In this document: positions 12,630 to 24,040 of the stretch, piece after piece
Layout: each line of letters begins with the position of its first letter
Numbering within the stretch: the stretch's first letter is position 1
Source: Atherix ibis
Taxonomy: Eukaryota > Arthropoda > Insecta > Diptera > Athericidae
DNA length: 64,000 bases
Direction: 5' to 3'
Assembly: GCA_958298945.1 (NCBI GenBank)
Contig: OY282610.1
Span: 41,981,667-42,045,666, forward strand
Program-made: the position numbers and the translations under genes
Notes under the pieces: model-generated
What the model was told of the DNA's origin: nothing
Seen by the model: the letters and a program-made list of their open reading frames with translations, nothing else
Database searches by the model: none

Positions 12630-14555
12630 TCCATTATGCTAAATGGCACACTATAAAATAGGCAAAAATTATCATTAATGATATATGTTACTTGATTGAT
12701 ATGGCCTAATTGATTGTTGTAAGAAAACCGCAGGAAATTGTACTGATGAGCCCCACTTTGTCTCTATTAGTTTGAAAAAAGAAATGACAAAGGAGAGTGT
12801 GAAAATAGAAATGAAAAAACAATTTCCGAAAATTACCTGTGCAAGTTAACTGACTTTAGAGAAAAATATTTCGTAATTTGCTATTGAAAATTATAGCAGC
12901 AACACCACAAAATCGTATTACGGCTACTGTTCTTAGTGTAGCCGCAATTAATTTAAGTGCACCGGGAATCAAAATATGTGAAGAAAAAGCAACTTAAAAT
13001 TATTATCGTTTCTATTCAACGTATTTTTATGGTCATAAACGATGGATGGACCTTTGAAAAATGTGTATGTCCATGCACAACAGGAAGATGAAATATTGAA
13101 AGAATGAAAAAAATTATTACTCGTAACAACACAATCAATAATGGAAGAATGAAAGGACACATAATAGAGCGGTAGCCCAAGGAAGAAGAGAACCTTTTCT
13201 AAGCAATGTGAACGGTGAGTAAGTCTTGAACCGCAATAATAGAAAATGAACATTGAACGAGTGCTAATAAATACAGCCAAATGGCCAGGTAGACAGACGA
13301 CGTACACCATTCAGTGAGTTAGTTTAGAAAGGACCACTCAGAGGTGTTATTCGATCAGAGAGGACTTTCGGCAAACACTGTCTCATACATAGCTATGGGC
13401 ATGAAGTCATTTACTGATCGAAATGGGAAGGTAGGCTAGCTTCTGTCCCGAATAACGATTCTGATTCCATGCTAGTTAAAATGACAATAGAATACGCACG
13501 ATCAGAGTACCTTCCAAGTGGCCTGAATGGACTTCGGCTGCTCATACTGTTCCATGCAATGAAAGGGCATCTGTTGTTGAATGCAACTATAATGAAGACA
13601 ATATGCTGATACCACGTAGGCTCCCATGCTGGAAGAAGTTCGAGTCTTTTAGGAATGCTGACGTCGATTAGTCAGTCTTTGGCACTCAGTCTTGTTGAAC
13701 ACTTTTTGTTTAGTTGAATAACTAGAAGAAAATTGCATTTTACTCCTTGTTTTAATGGAAAGAACAATTGTTTCGTGTTAACGCCATGTTCAAACGAATT
13801 TCGTCATCCCCAAATACAAATGCTATAAATATGCACAGCCAGGACTGTGACTTTTCGCTGGAAGATTTCAAACGTTGAACAAAGGTGGCCACCCATTCAA
13901 ATGGTATTTTACATTTCCGACTTCTTCTTGTGGCAAATTCTTCGTTTCATAAATCCTGACTTCTATTCCCGACCACCACTCCTGATATTACTACCCTTCC
14001 TATTGGATAGTCTGCCTGATACTAGCCCCAGGATGTTCTTTACAATTGCAAACAATTGCATTGACATGATCGGCCAGTTTATGTACCGGACTCATAATGA
14101 ACCACTTAATGCCATTCAGATTATGTAGTCAGTGCTCAATGGTATCCCATTTTGTACTCTACAATAACCGCTTTTGTTAACAATATTATTAACATCGAAA
14201 CTGAGAACTGCCAACTGCGTTACTGCGAGTGCATTTAAACCTTTTATGGCCAAAAACCACTAGATTTGCACTCGAAATAACCGACCACCAATCCAAGTGG
14301 AATGCTCGTCTAGATTTCCAAAAATTCCACCATTTAAATGGACACTCACAGCCAGTTTGTCTGTCTGAATATCTGTCTGTCCATCTGCTGGTTTCACTGT
14401 CCAACGATGGGTCATTTTGATAGTTGTGCTCACCTCGTATTGTGTATTAAAGCAAAAATTGAGAATAATTATTAAACTGCTTGCGGTTTATGAATAAACT
14501 AATTTGAAAAAAAAATGTTTAATATAAAATACAATAGAAAATATTGTAGTAAAAT
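12630..14555. other. Non-coding sequence, no gene recognised
   Basis: The interval 13.3-14.4 kb is less AT-biased and repeat-poor. Open frames at 13847-14128 and 14189-14420 overlap on opposite strands and show no domain. Nothing else supported. Confidence 0.5.
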
Positions 14556-14559
14556 GCAA

Positions 14560-14800
14560 AAAGTTGCAGGTTTTTTTTTTAAATTTCCGTATTGCTTGAA
14601 AAAAAAATTGTATTGCTTGAAAAAAAATTTCAAATTCAAAATGGGGAGCAGTGAGCATTTTTTTTTAATTTCCGCGGAAAAAATTGCATTGCTTTAAAAA
14701 AATTCCAACGTCAAAAAGGGGAGCAGTGAGCAAATTGTATTTCTTGAAACAAAAAATTTCAACGTCAAAAACTGGAGCAGTGAGCATTTTACGAGGAAAA
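14560..14800. repeat. Degenerate tandem repeat (units of roughly 55-77 bp)
   Basis: The core GGGGAGCAGTGAGCA occurs at 14642-14656 and 14719-14733, and a variant (TGGAGCAGTGAGCA) at 14773-14786. Between cores lie A/T-rich spacers carrying ATTGCTTGAAAA and TTTCAACGTCAAAAA variants. An earlier unit begins near 14565. The array ends against the mariner-like fragment that follows. Confidence 0.7.
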
Positions 14801-14814
14801 AACAATGAGACTGA

Positions 14815-15420
14815 TTTTTTTTTTGCAATAATTTTATTTTCTTTCTATCCCTTCCCTTTCAAAGTTGCTCCCTTGGCCTAAGAACAGGTCTACATCGGCC
14901 GAGGCATTGTTTCCACTCTTCCTAGTAGTGGTGGAATGCTTTAACTAGAATCGGTTTCAGATTCTCCTTTGGATGTTATTGGCAATGCCAAGTTGACATC
15001 GTTTCAAGTGTTTTTGATCTTTGGGCATAACCAAAAATTTCATAGACAAATCATATTTTCCGGTAAAAACTCACAGATGGAGATGACCATGTGACAGGTG
15101 GTGTTGTTACGGTGGAGCATTCGAGTATCTACAATGTCTGATCTGATATTAAGAACCATTTTTTTCGGATGAAGGGTTTTTTCATCAGTTTTCGAGGTCC
15201 TGTTCCACTGTTTCTCGGCTATCCAAAAATGCTAAATGCCATCTTGTATTCTTAATAAATATTGCTCCCCATAGGCTCATTGTAACATTTTATAATAAAA
15301 AAAATTGGATTTCTATGTTTTCCCAGCCTCTATATTCATCTGACAAGCTCGCACTTTTTTCACATTTTCCTTAGGTCCTGTTTCAATGTGTCTCAGTCCC
15401 CCAAAAATACTTTATGTCAT
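14815..15420 (-). mobile_element. Decayed mariner-like transposase, family E copy 1
   Basis: Minus-strand frames read MLHRNNTTCH then SICEFLPENMI at about 15050-15115 (the HxDNATxH block that should hold the second catalytic Asp, here N). FWLCPKIKNT follows (third-Asp region lost). At 14890-14955 FHHYxEEWKQCLGRC matches the C-terminal xxWKxRWxxC block. The same family lies at 17390-17640 and 57478-58030: TTTCCACTCTTC then AGTGGTGGAATGCTTTAACT here matches 57515-57555. Multiple frameshifts. Confidence 0.55.
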
Positions 15421-15424
15421 TGAT

Positions 15425-17385
15425 AACTTGTGATCTTGATAAGAAATGCGTTGCAAATTTTTGCAAGGATTTATCAAGCTATGTGTAGAAAAACTTTACA
15501 ATATTGCCAAATTGCTGTCGGTGGTACCAGTACGCAGATGACAACCACAAAACGTTGAGTATAAAATTTTGAAATTCAGAAATATTCTTTAAAATTTGCA
15601 AATTTTACTACATTTTATTGATTTAAATGAAGAAGAAATAAATATGAGTAATTTTTAAGTAACAAAAATCTACGATTTTATATTTAAAGTTTTCAAAAAA
15701 ATCAAAATAGTTTAGCTTAACATTTTAAAACTTATTTTATAAAACTTGATAATAATCTTAAACTTTTTCGTATTTAATATTAAAAATTTTCTTTAAGTTT
15801 ATTAACTAAAATTTAATATTTCAGAGTATAAGAGTTTCAATTTAAAAACTATTGCTTTTTTTTCTTTTTGTGATGTACTCGTAATATTTGCAATTTAATC
15901 TTTTCTATTTAATCTTAGTTTCTTCAAATTATTTTTGAATTGCAAGGATTTTTTTTAAATTTGAAAATTCTTTCTAAAATTCTTAGTTTGTTCTTAAATT
16001 TATTTCTCGACGAACATTCTAATAATTCAAAGTAAATTTTTAAGAATTGTATTTTTAAAAATCTTTTAAATTTGGCCATGTGGACTTATGATGGGGTAAA
16101 CATTTTGAGCAATAAACTGCCAAAAAAAAAATATAATTTCTAATTTACGACAATTTATTTTGATTGTCAAAACTTGATCGTTTAAAATTTGTTGATTTGA
16201 GAAATTTTGTTTTTCTTTAAAATCCATGAAAATATAAAATTTTAAGATTTTGTTTTTGTTCATCTACTATTGGAAAAATTATTTTTTTTCTTTTAAATTC
16301 AACTTTACATCTGTTTTAAAAGTATCTGTATATACTTTTAGTTTCGATATGCATTTATGTAGACTTGATTCTTACTCAAAATACATGTCATCGATGAATT
16401 CCTAGGGTTTCTCCATTTCTAAGGTTGTTTGTTACCTATAAAGAAAATGATCAATTTTTAATTACCTGATTACAGGTGATTGGAATAATTGAAGAGAATT
16501 GAAGGGAAATATTATAGAACGTGAAGAAAATAATTAACTCCTCAGATTTTGTTTTCATTGCTGCTCCTTCATCTTTTGAGGTGGGATTTTTTTTTGTTTT
16601 TTGGCTTTTTTTTTAATTAGTAATTTAGAAAAGTTTCGTTTTTATTTCTCACGGGATTGTTTAAGTGTAACTAGACGTGAAAATCTTAGAACCTAACTAA
16701 ATCCCAATCACGATATTCGTGCGTTTCATTATTATAACAAATTGATCGCGACGAATTGAAATTTCTAGAAAACGATTTATTATTTATCAAATAATTGCCA
16801 ATATGAATAATAGAAAAATTATTTGTTCAAAATAGTTTTTAATTTAACGTTTTTTCTACTAAATTTTCGGAATTAAAGTTTTTTTTATTATAAAAATGTC
16901 ATATTTATTATAACAGAATATGAATTCTTAAATATTGTAGATTTATTGAAAATCGCCTTTAATCTGATAGCTTTTAAGTATACCTTTTTAGGTCCATTTA
17001 TGGTTAATAATTTAAAAAAAAAAAACATTTACATTAAACTCTCGCAAAAATAGTTCAAATAATTACTAAAAGGCCATTTCGTTACTCACAATTTAAAAAA
17101 TATTTTGAATAATATCGTATATTTCTACCAACTCCATTCAATATTATTTAAAAGAAGGTCCAACGTATCGATAGAAATTATTATGTTAAAGCCAGCATCA
17201 TACGTAATATTTCTGTTAAAAAGTGTCAGTGGTAATACGAAAATTGGAGTCACGTGATTTAGAGTTGATTCAAAGTGTGCCAAAAAATGTAATGAGGCAT
17301 TTTTTTTTTAAATTTCATTTTATATTTATACATCAATGTTATCTACTTCAAAATATTGTAGTTTTCTATTGGATAGATATAGATA
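15425..17385. other. AT-rich non-coding sequence
   Basis: No gene or mobile-element similarity recognised. Long T- and A-runs. One TACTCGTA octamer at 15876-15883. Confidence 0.55.
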
Positions 17386-17389
17386 AGAG

Positions 17390-17640
17390 CGGATTCAACT
17401 GGAAGCGCATTCAGTTCCTTGGTTACACTCCTTTGGATGACGTCTTTTCAAGAGTTTTTTGATTTTGTGACAAGAACTAAGCTTAGGTGAATAGGAGTAC
17501 TGGGAAACCACAGAAATCAATTTTGCCGACAACTCGTTGGTGTAGATGGTTGTATGATAGGAGACATTGTCACAGTAGACCTTCAAGTATTTGGAATGTC
17601 TGACGCTAAGAACCCTTTTTTCGAAGTCTTTCAATGTTTT
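17390..17640 (-). mobile_element. Mariner-like transposase C-terminal fragment, family E copy 2
   Basis: A minus-strand frame of 79 codons reads VYCDNVSYHTTIYTNE (second catalytic Asp retained in CDN), then YSPKLSSCHK where mariners have YSPDLSPCDF. KKLLKRRHPKECNQGTE follows, corresponding to the KxLxGRRF...VT block. The third catalytic Asp is therefore replaced by His. Related to the copies at 14.8 and 57.5 kb. No ends seen. Confidence 0.5.
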
Positions 17641-17743
17641 TTTATTTTACTAAAAGGCGTTCTTTTTTTATAAAAAAAAGTCCTCGAATATTTTCCCACA
17701 TTTTCTTGCACTTTTTATCTTTAAGACCCCATTGGGCGACATA

Positions 17744-18949
17744 CGAGGTCTGTTCAAAAAGTATCGCAAATTTTGAATTTCCGCGGGTTAAGTATATTCG
17801 ATTTTCGATTTTTTGTGGCGTTATGTTGGTACGCATGTCTCTCACTTATGCCGACAAGTTCGGCCATTTTAAATGTTCAGTTAATTTTTGACAGCTGCTT
17901 TGCTTGCACGTGTTTTGGCTCGTCTTCGATTTTTGCCCTTTCCAAAAAATGAATCAAAGAATCTGTATCAAATTTTGTATGAAAAACAAAATTAATTGCG
18001 CGGACGCATTCCGAATGTTGACTGTGGCATATGGTGAAGCTACCTTGGACCGTAGCAACGTTTATCGGTGGTACAAAATGTTCTCAGTGGGCCGAGAAGA
18101 TGTGAACGACAAAAAGCATGCCGGACGCCCGAGCACGTCAACAACAGACGAAAACATTGATGAAGCGAAGAAAATAGTATTGGACAATGGTCGAATCGGC
18201 GTTAGAGAAGTTGCTGAGGACTTAAACATATCGATTGGCTCGTGCCATTCGATTTTCACCAATGATTTGGGCGTGAGATGGGTCACCGCGAAATTCGTAC
18301 AAAAATTGCTCAATTTCGACCAAAAACAGCATCGCTAAGGAGCTGTTGGAATCTGTCCGCGACGAACCAAATTTGCTCCAAAGAGTTATAACTGATGACG
18401 AATTTATGGTTATGACGTGAAAACCAAAGCTCAATCATCCCAATGGAAGCTGGTGCACGAGCCAAGTCCGAAAATCTTCATAGAATAGAACGGTCAATAA
18501 GGAATATTACCTGCAAGTTATGCGCAAGTTGCACGAAGCAATCCGCCAGAAACGCCCGGATTTGTGGAATAACAAAAATTGGCTTTTGCACCATGATAAC
18601 GCCCCTGCTCACTCATCGTTGCTTGTGCACGAATTTTTTGCCAGAAGCAAAACACTAATAATGCCGGAGCCACCGGATTCCCCAGATCTGGTCCCCTGTG
18701 ACTTTTTCTCCATGAAAGGACGATGCTACGCTACGATTGAGGAGATAAAGACGGCATCGAAGGAGGAGCTGAACAAGATCACAAAAAAATGATATTTTGA
18801 AGTGCTTCGAGGATTGGAAAAAATATTGGCACAAGTGTATAATATCTGGTGGGGATTACTTTGAAGGAGACAAAATAGATATTCATGAATAAATAAATAA
18901 TTTTTGAAAAAAAAACACAATATTCGCGATACTTTTTGAACAGACCTCG
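17744..18949 (+). mobile_element. Mariner element, family C copy 1 (complete ends, broken transposase)
   Basis: A 1206-bp element is bounded by TA dinucleotides (17742-17743, 18950-18951). Its inverted repeats begin CGAGGTCTGTTCAAAAAGTA and match for about 24 bp. The transposase starts at about 17949 (MNQRICIKFC). HTH blocks run to LNFDQKQHR (stop at 18336-18338), with GREDVND and GRPSTSTTDENI visible. A small deletion then shifts frame just after the first catalytic segment (DDE, about 18394). About 75 bp covering the LTVFFD...HHEFLP block is missing near 18480. HHDNAPAHSS (about 18593) keeps the second Asp and PDLVPCDFF the third, spaced 34 residues apart (DD34D). Non-autonomous. Confidence 0.92.
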
Positions 18950-18951
18950 TA

Positions 18952-21080
18952 TATTTTTCACTGCTTCTTAGCCTTCGAAAAACACTTTATGAAAATGAAA
19001 ATTTGTGTTTTTGACAAAGCTCAACGTTAAAATTAAAAGTAAAATTTGAACATCCTTATTCCAAATATTGCTGTTGGATTATAAAAATTAAATCAAGCTA
19101 TAAAAAAAATGAGTGAGGAAAGATTTTTTGTTGTTGAAAATTAAGAAAAAGGAATTGTTTTTTATACAAAATTGCCTTTTCTTATAAAATATTCCAAAAT
19201 AATTTCAATACACACTTTCTAATATTATTAGTAATTATAGATTTAACTAAAATTAATATTTTTAAATAATAAAATTTAATTTTTCTATCCATCTCAGTTG
19301 GGAATCTTTCGATATGATAGAAAACTTCCTCAGACGATATTTGGAGTTTTTTTCCCTTATACATAGAAACATCTAAGCTTCCAGTGAACGAATACTTTTC
19401 AAAAATCATACTAATAATTTATTTATAAATAAATCAATAGTTTGTCATGTTTATAGTGCAGTTAATTTTTTTAGAAATAGAATATTTCAACACAAAAAGA
19501 AGAAGAAAAAAAAAAAAAGTGTTCTTTCTATTCCAGGTAACGACAACTAGCAAATCTTTATAAGTAAAAAATTATGAATAAAAACAAGACCTCATAAACT
19601 ATGACTACTAAAGATTTTTGTAACATTTGAAGATTTTTTAGATTTTACTAAGCAGACCCCCAAAAAATAGAAAGAAATACAGAACAAAAACTTCAAAAAC
19701 TTAAGAAAAAAAGCTTTAAGCTAAAAAAACTAAATCGATTGTCGGTTTGAGTTTATGCTTATTGGTGTTTATCAGCAATAATTCATTTGCCTATTCGAAA
19801 TTGCTAATATTTCATATGGAATTGATTTTATTTTTAAATGATGTCTACTCCCCCGATTTGTTGTCTCCTCATGGAGTTTTTTGAATGTCTCAACTCTGGT
19901 TTTCGATATTGTTCGAATACGGGGATCGTGTGATAATTTCTTTGGATAATTTCATAGTTAATTTCGTTTGTATGAGTGAGTTTGATCAATCCATTCATAT
20001 GTGTATACTGTACAATAATTCCAGGTGTATTGTATCTATGTGGGCGTTAACATGACTAAATAGAGTCATCAAATTAGAAATAAAAACAAGTGTCTTGATT
20101 AGCTTCTACAACTAGAAAGGGGCCGAAAATTATAAGCACAGCAACAAAAAAACTCATAAATTTTTTAGAATGAAAAAATATTCACTAAGAGACCAGAGAC
20201 CAGAGATAGAGCCCAAAAGTTGGGTGACTACTATCGGGAATTGTTGAAGAGGTACAGGAGGATTTAAAGAATTTAAAGTAAAAAAAAATAAAATTACAAC
20301 AACAAAACTATTTATTGTGAATGAATAATTTGTGTATGAAAGAAAACTCGCCGCATTCTAGACAAAAGGTAATTATTTTATGTTATTCTTGACAAGATTT
20401 CAACAACAAAAAAAGCCAAGAAAAAAACAATGACAAAAAACAAAAAATAAAAAATAAAAATAGAAACATAAGAGAGAAAAAAAAAACCATAACTGAAGAT
20501 ATATGTGGAAATAGAATCATTAGAAAACGATATTTAACAAGAGAAACAATAAGAAAAATCAAAACCGGTAAAAGAAAAACTTACCTTTATGCAAATGAAC
20601 TAATAACTATTATTGTAAAAGGGTAAAAACATAATAAATAATATTAATATTTTACATAATAAATGTTAACGTGAAAAAAGAAACAACGAGTAACAAATTG
20701 AATAAATAAGGTGCGCGGTAAGAGAAGCCACCACCAATTCTGAGGTATAGAAAAAACAAAGTTTGAAGCATTATTTTCAGTTCGTTTTGTTGAGTTTCTA
20801 TCTCAGTGGTCTTGGCTAAGCGGAATGCCTATAGACAGCGACATCTATTAGAGATACTATAATAATAAATTGTGACCTTTTCTTTTCTGAGATCAAACTT
20901 TACAAGTGCTTGTGTACATATTCAGTTAAGGGAAAAATAAATCCATTTCAAGACTTTATTTACTATGGTTCGGATTGTCCGATTTGGGTCAAATATTCGA
21001 CGTTTTATTTTATAATTTATTGCCATTTCAAAGGTAACTTTAGTATGACTTTCTTATACTAGAAGCATTGGTTTTGTAAG
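18952..21080. other. AT-rich non-coding sequence
   Basis: No gene recognised. Homopolymer-rich (A-runs at 19500-19520 and 20400-20490). One short minus frame (19182-19409) has no motif. Confidence 0.55.
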
Positions 21081-21084
21081 CAAT

Positions 21085-21790
21085 GATGAAAAAAAGTTTT
21101 GCAATGATACAAAAATATGGTAATTGCTTAGTGCCAGGGCCTAACTATAAGGTGGATGCGCCAAAACTTCCCAATCAACCTCACGGAGTTTCTGGTGAGT
21201 CATTATAGACGTGTCCTGATCGAACACAACACCTACCCTGTTGGTCAATTTTGGGTACTTATGGTCATTCGCTAGCTTTAAACGTTCCAATTATTAACAG
21301 TAGAGGTCCGAATTTACTATTTGGCCATAAGGAAGTAGCTCATAGTAGCCGATTCCTTTCCAATCCCACCAAATGCATAGCAAAACCTTGCTGGCCGTTA
21401 GTCTTGGTTTGGCCATTGTTCGCTTCACCGCCCTATGATCACGATCGTTTATGCATAATATTGTTGTTTGTGACCCATTTCTTATCCACAGTCACCATTC
21501 GTTGAAGAAATGAGTCGATTTCGTTCCGTTTGGCCAAGACTTCGCAGATGGAAATTCGATCTTTCATGTATTTTTTTCGTCAATTTGTGTAGAACCCAAA
21601 CATCGAGTTTCTTTTTGAATCCACCTTAATGCAGATGTTTTAAAACCTGACTTTTGATGGAAGATAGTAGGCATCAAAAGTAAGCACTTCAATCCGGTAA
21701 ACGAGAGATCTCCATTTCTTAAGGAATAAAACTTTCTTGTGTCTACGACATTGTATTCCGTGTGTTGCTTATGCATATTTCCCCATCCCA
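21085..21790 (-). mobile_element. Decayed mariner, same family as 59589-60531
   Basis: Minus-strand frames carry IDEKNT preceded by a decayed KKxLDVWVxH block (about 21565-21610), then VDKKWVT (first Asp region, about 21480). LLCIWWDWKGIGYYELLPYG lies in a degraded frame at about 21310-21390. FDQDTSIMTHQK (second Asp) is at about 21200-21225 and EVLAHPPYS at about 21140-21165. The CIWWDW...YYELLPYG string is shared with the element at 60.1-60.3 kb. Many substitutions and frame changes, no ends identified. Confidence 0.65.
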
Positions 21791-21859
21791 GTTTCCCAGC
21801 TATCTACAAAAGATAGTTCCTTCCACCTGATTCAGTGAAGGATAGAGGTTAAATAGAAG

Positions 21860-23140
21860 CTTTTTTTTATGTTTTGATTAATGAGATACAGGGGGAAACC
21901 TTCAAAAGGTACTCGCCTGGAAGACCTTCTACCTGCCAGACGAGTTATGCGGGATTTTTACCTCGCTAAAACCTAACCTGTACCTCTAACCTTGCTCCCG
22001 GAACGATGGTTCCCCGGCGGCACTCTTTGTAAATACTACTTCGCCGGGGCGTTCTTATTTGATATTACTGCTGTCCCAATATTTTGACGCCTCTCTTGAA
22101 TAAAGATTCCGCGTACTCTGCAACTCTGTTCCAAGCCGATTGGCTCTTCAGCATGCACTCCACTATGTTTTCTGGACTGATGGAACGGTCCAGATTTTTC
22201 TCCAGATCTGCCCGTATCCCCTCGTAGAAGGGGCATTGGAAGAACACGTGTTCTGCATCTTCGATCACATCGCGGCAGTGATGACAGTTTGGGGAGTCAG
22301 TTCTCTTGAATCTGTGCAAGTTTGCCCGAAAGCATCCATGCCCAGTCAAGAGTTGGGTGATGTAATACCCGACCTCCCCGTGCACGCGAGTAACCCATTT
22401 GGTGACATCTGGAATCAGCCGATGAGTCCACCGACTCTTCGTCGAGCTGTCCCATCTCTCTTGCCAGAGGCGAAGACTCTCGGGTCTTTCCTCTTCACAG
22501 ACGACCTTTCGCCGCTTTTCCTTCTTCCTACGATGTTGGCGTTCACGCTCTCCTGCCAGGATGACGATGGGTGGGCATGATTCCACGACGTTTACCGCAT
22601 CGTGTGATACCGTTCGGTATGCTGAAGCAACTCTGATCGCTGAGAGCCGCTGGACTGATGACATTGTCTTGCGGTATGTTGTTAACTCTAGCGATTTCGC
22701 CCACACTGGTGCTCCGTATAGCAGGACAGAGGTAACTACAGTTGCCAGTAGTCGCCTTCTGATTTGCCTGGGGCCTCCGATATTGGGCATTATCCGCGAA
22801 AGCGCGCCCTGTACTGCTGATGCCTTTCTTCTGACGCTGGAGATATGCTCCTTGTAGTTGAGTCTGGCATTCACGACCTTTTAGTTGAGTCTGGCATCCT
22901 AGATACCGGATGTAGAGTAGCGACTGGATGTCGTGGTCGCCTACTCTTATGGTGACGGTCTCCATTTTCTTCCGGCTACTCACAAGGAGTGCCTCGGTCT
23001 TATTTTCCGCCAAAGTCAGGTCTGCCGATGTTATCCACTGTTTTATCCTCCGGATGGTGGTGGAGAATGCGGCTTCCAATTCCTCCAGGTGTTTGGCTAC
23101 AAGGACAACCGCTGTGTCGTCCGCGAATGTCAAAATTACC
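21860..23140 (-). mobile_element. R1-like non-LTR retrotransposon, 5'-truncated
   Basis: On the minus strand the element begins inside the reverse transcriptase at the FADD active-site motif (about 23120-23132) and continues through LTLAENKTEALLVS. A 27-bp tandem duplication near 22856-22898 (AGTTGAGTCTGGCAT twice) breaks the frame. The rest is an uninterrupted 269-codon frame (22065-22874), beginning with LNYKEHI, then the thumb region, and ending with a CHHC...EDAEHVFFQC motif (C-x2-C-x8-H-x4-C, about 22240-22295). That motif is characteristic of R1-clade ORF2 C-termini. About 200 bp of 3' UTR ends in an A-run (TTTTTTTT on +, 21861-21868). The relatively intact frame suggests a younger insertion than the mariner fossils. 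Clade call is from motifs only. Confidence 0.8.
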
Positions 23141-23146
23141 TCTACT

Positions 23147-23158
23147 ATTACAACTTAC
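23147..23158. repeat. Left target-site duplication of the composite retroposon
   Basis: ATTACAACTTAC here is repeated exactly at 24041-24052, directly after the poly-A tail. Confidence 0.85.
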
Positions 23159-23159
23159 T

Positions 23160-23260
23160 CTGCGGCTGTACCGTCCTGGATCCACCGAAGTTAAGCAGGA
23201 CTGGGCGTGGTTAGTACTTGGATGGGTGACCGCTTGGGAACACCGCGTGCCGCAGGTTTT
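23160..23260 (+). pseudogene. 5S rRNA-like sequence (retroposon head)
   Basis: CCGAAGTTAAGCAG, then GGGCGTGGTTAGTACTTGGA and TGGGTGACCGCTTGGGAACA, matches the 3' two-thirds of insect 5S rRNA, including the internal control region (A box, intermediate element, C box). The ends TGCGGC and GCCGCA can still pair as helix I. The segment corresponding to helices II and III is shortened, so the unit is about 100 nt instead of about 120. A TTTT run (23257-23260) sits where a Pol III terminator would be. It is part of the retroposon, not a normal array gene. Confidence 0.82.
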
Positions 23261-23297
23261 ACCGTGTGTGTGTCGACCGACTCACACTCGGTAGGTA

Positions 23298-23314
23298 GCG
23301 GGTTCGATTCCCGC
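23298..23314 (+). promoter_or_regulatory. tRNA-like T-arm with Pol III B box
   Basis: GCGGG-TTCGATT-CCCGC is a perfect 5-bp T-stem with a 7-nt loop. GGTTCGATTCC (23301-23311) matches the B-box consensus GGTTCGANTCC. It is followed by TGCCGCCA, like an acceptor 3' strand. No matching 5' half of a tRNA is seen upstream. Confidence 0.7.
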
Positions 23315-24040
23315 TGCCGCCATCTCGGCATGGTGCCGGGGTGACAGGCCGACTACAAGCCTTATATGTAGTCCGTAGGGTCCCCCAACGTCACTGGAGG
23401 TTACTTCGCTGGCCTGATAAGCCGCAAGCTATATAAAAAACCACCTATCAAGAAACAGCACAAGAAGAATCAACCGGACTACGGTACGCCTCAGGCAAAA
23501 AACTCTGGTTTTCATCGAACAGCTCGAATAGGTACCTGGAACGTGCGGGACTCTCTCCCAAAAAAAACTTCTCGACTGGCTTCTCTCCCAAAAAAAAAAA
23601 AAAACGGTTACCACCTCGATATTCTGGGAATCTCCGAGACAAGGTGGAAACATCAAAGGGAGCCCTCACAACGCAGACGGGTAAACGAACACTTCATCTA
23701 CAGCGGAAACGACAGCGGCCACCATTGTGGAGTCGGATTGATCCTATCGGCCAACGCAAAAAAAAAAAAAAAGATCTCTCATGGGCTACAAAACGGTCTC
23801 CGACCGCCTTCTGACAGCCAGGTTCCACTCGCAGTTCCGAAACATCACATCGTGCACTGCTATGCCCCAACCGAAGTAGATGATGACGCCAACAAAAGGA
23901 AGCCTTCTACCACCAACTAGAGACGTGTATTCTCTGTGCCGCTATATGCTCCATAGGAGCGACTGTGTCTCATGAATATGTGTATATGTGTTATAATGTA
24001 GAAATGAAACCTGTCAAATAATAATAAAAAAAAAAAAAAA

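Larger units (their letters stand above)
23159..24040 (+). mobile_element. Composite retroposon: 5S-rRNA-derived head, T-arm/B box, LINE endonuclease fragment, poly-A tail
   Basis: The 882-bp unit lies between exact 12-bp target-site duplications. In order: a 5S-rRNA-like head (23160-23260); a tRNA-like T-arm with B box (23298-23314); a linker; and a frame from about 23430 to 23915. That frame reads RIGTWNVRD, YHLDILGISETRW, CGVGLILSANA and VHCYAPTEVDDDANK, the motifs of an apurinic-type (APE) LINE endonuclease. A 3' UTR-like tail follows and ends in 15 A (24026-24040). The frame has three A-tracts where family members carry codons, and frameshifts near its end. Reverse transcriptase is absent. 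It is either an internally deleted LINE that uses a 5S-type promoter or a SINE-like chimera. It landed beside the truncated 5' end of the R1-like element. Confidence 0.8.

Noticed and set aside
22140..22580. 146-codon plus-strand frame
   Set aside because: Lies antisense to the well-supported R1-like reverse-transcriptase frame. It is a shadow of that coding sequence.
23160..23260. Functional 5S rRNA gene
   Set aside because: The helix II/III portion is shortened and the unit lies within target-site duplications of a retroposon, so it is a 5S-derived head.
23298..23322. Possible functional tRNA gene
   Set aside because: Only the T-arm and acceptor-like 3' strand are present. No 5' acceptor half, D-arm or anticodon arm precedes it.
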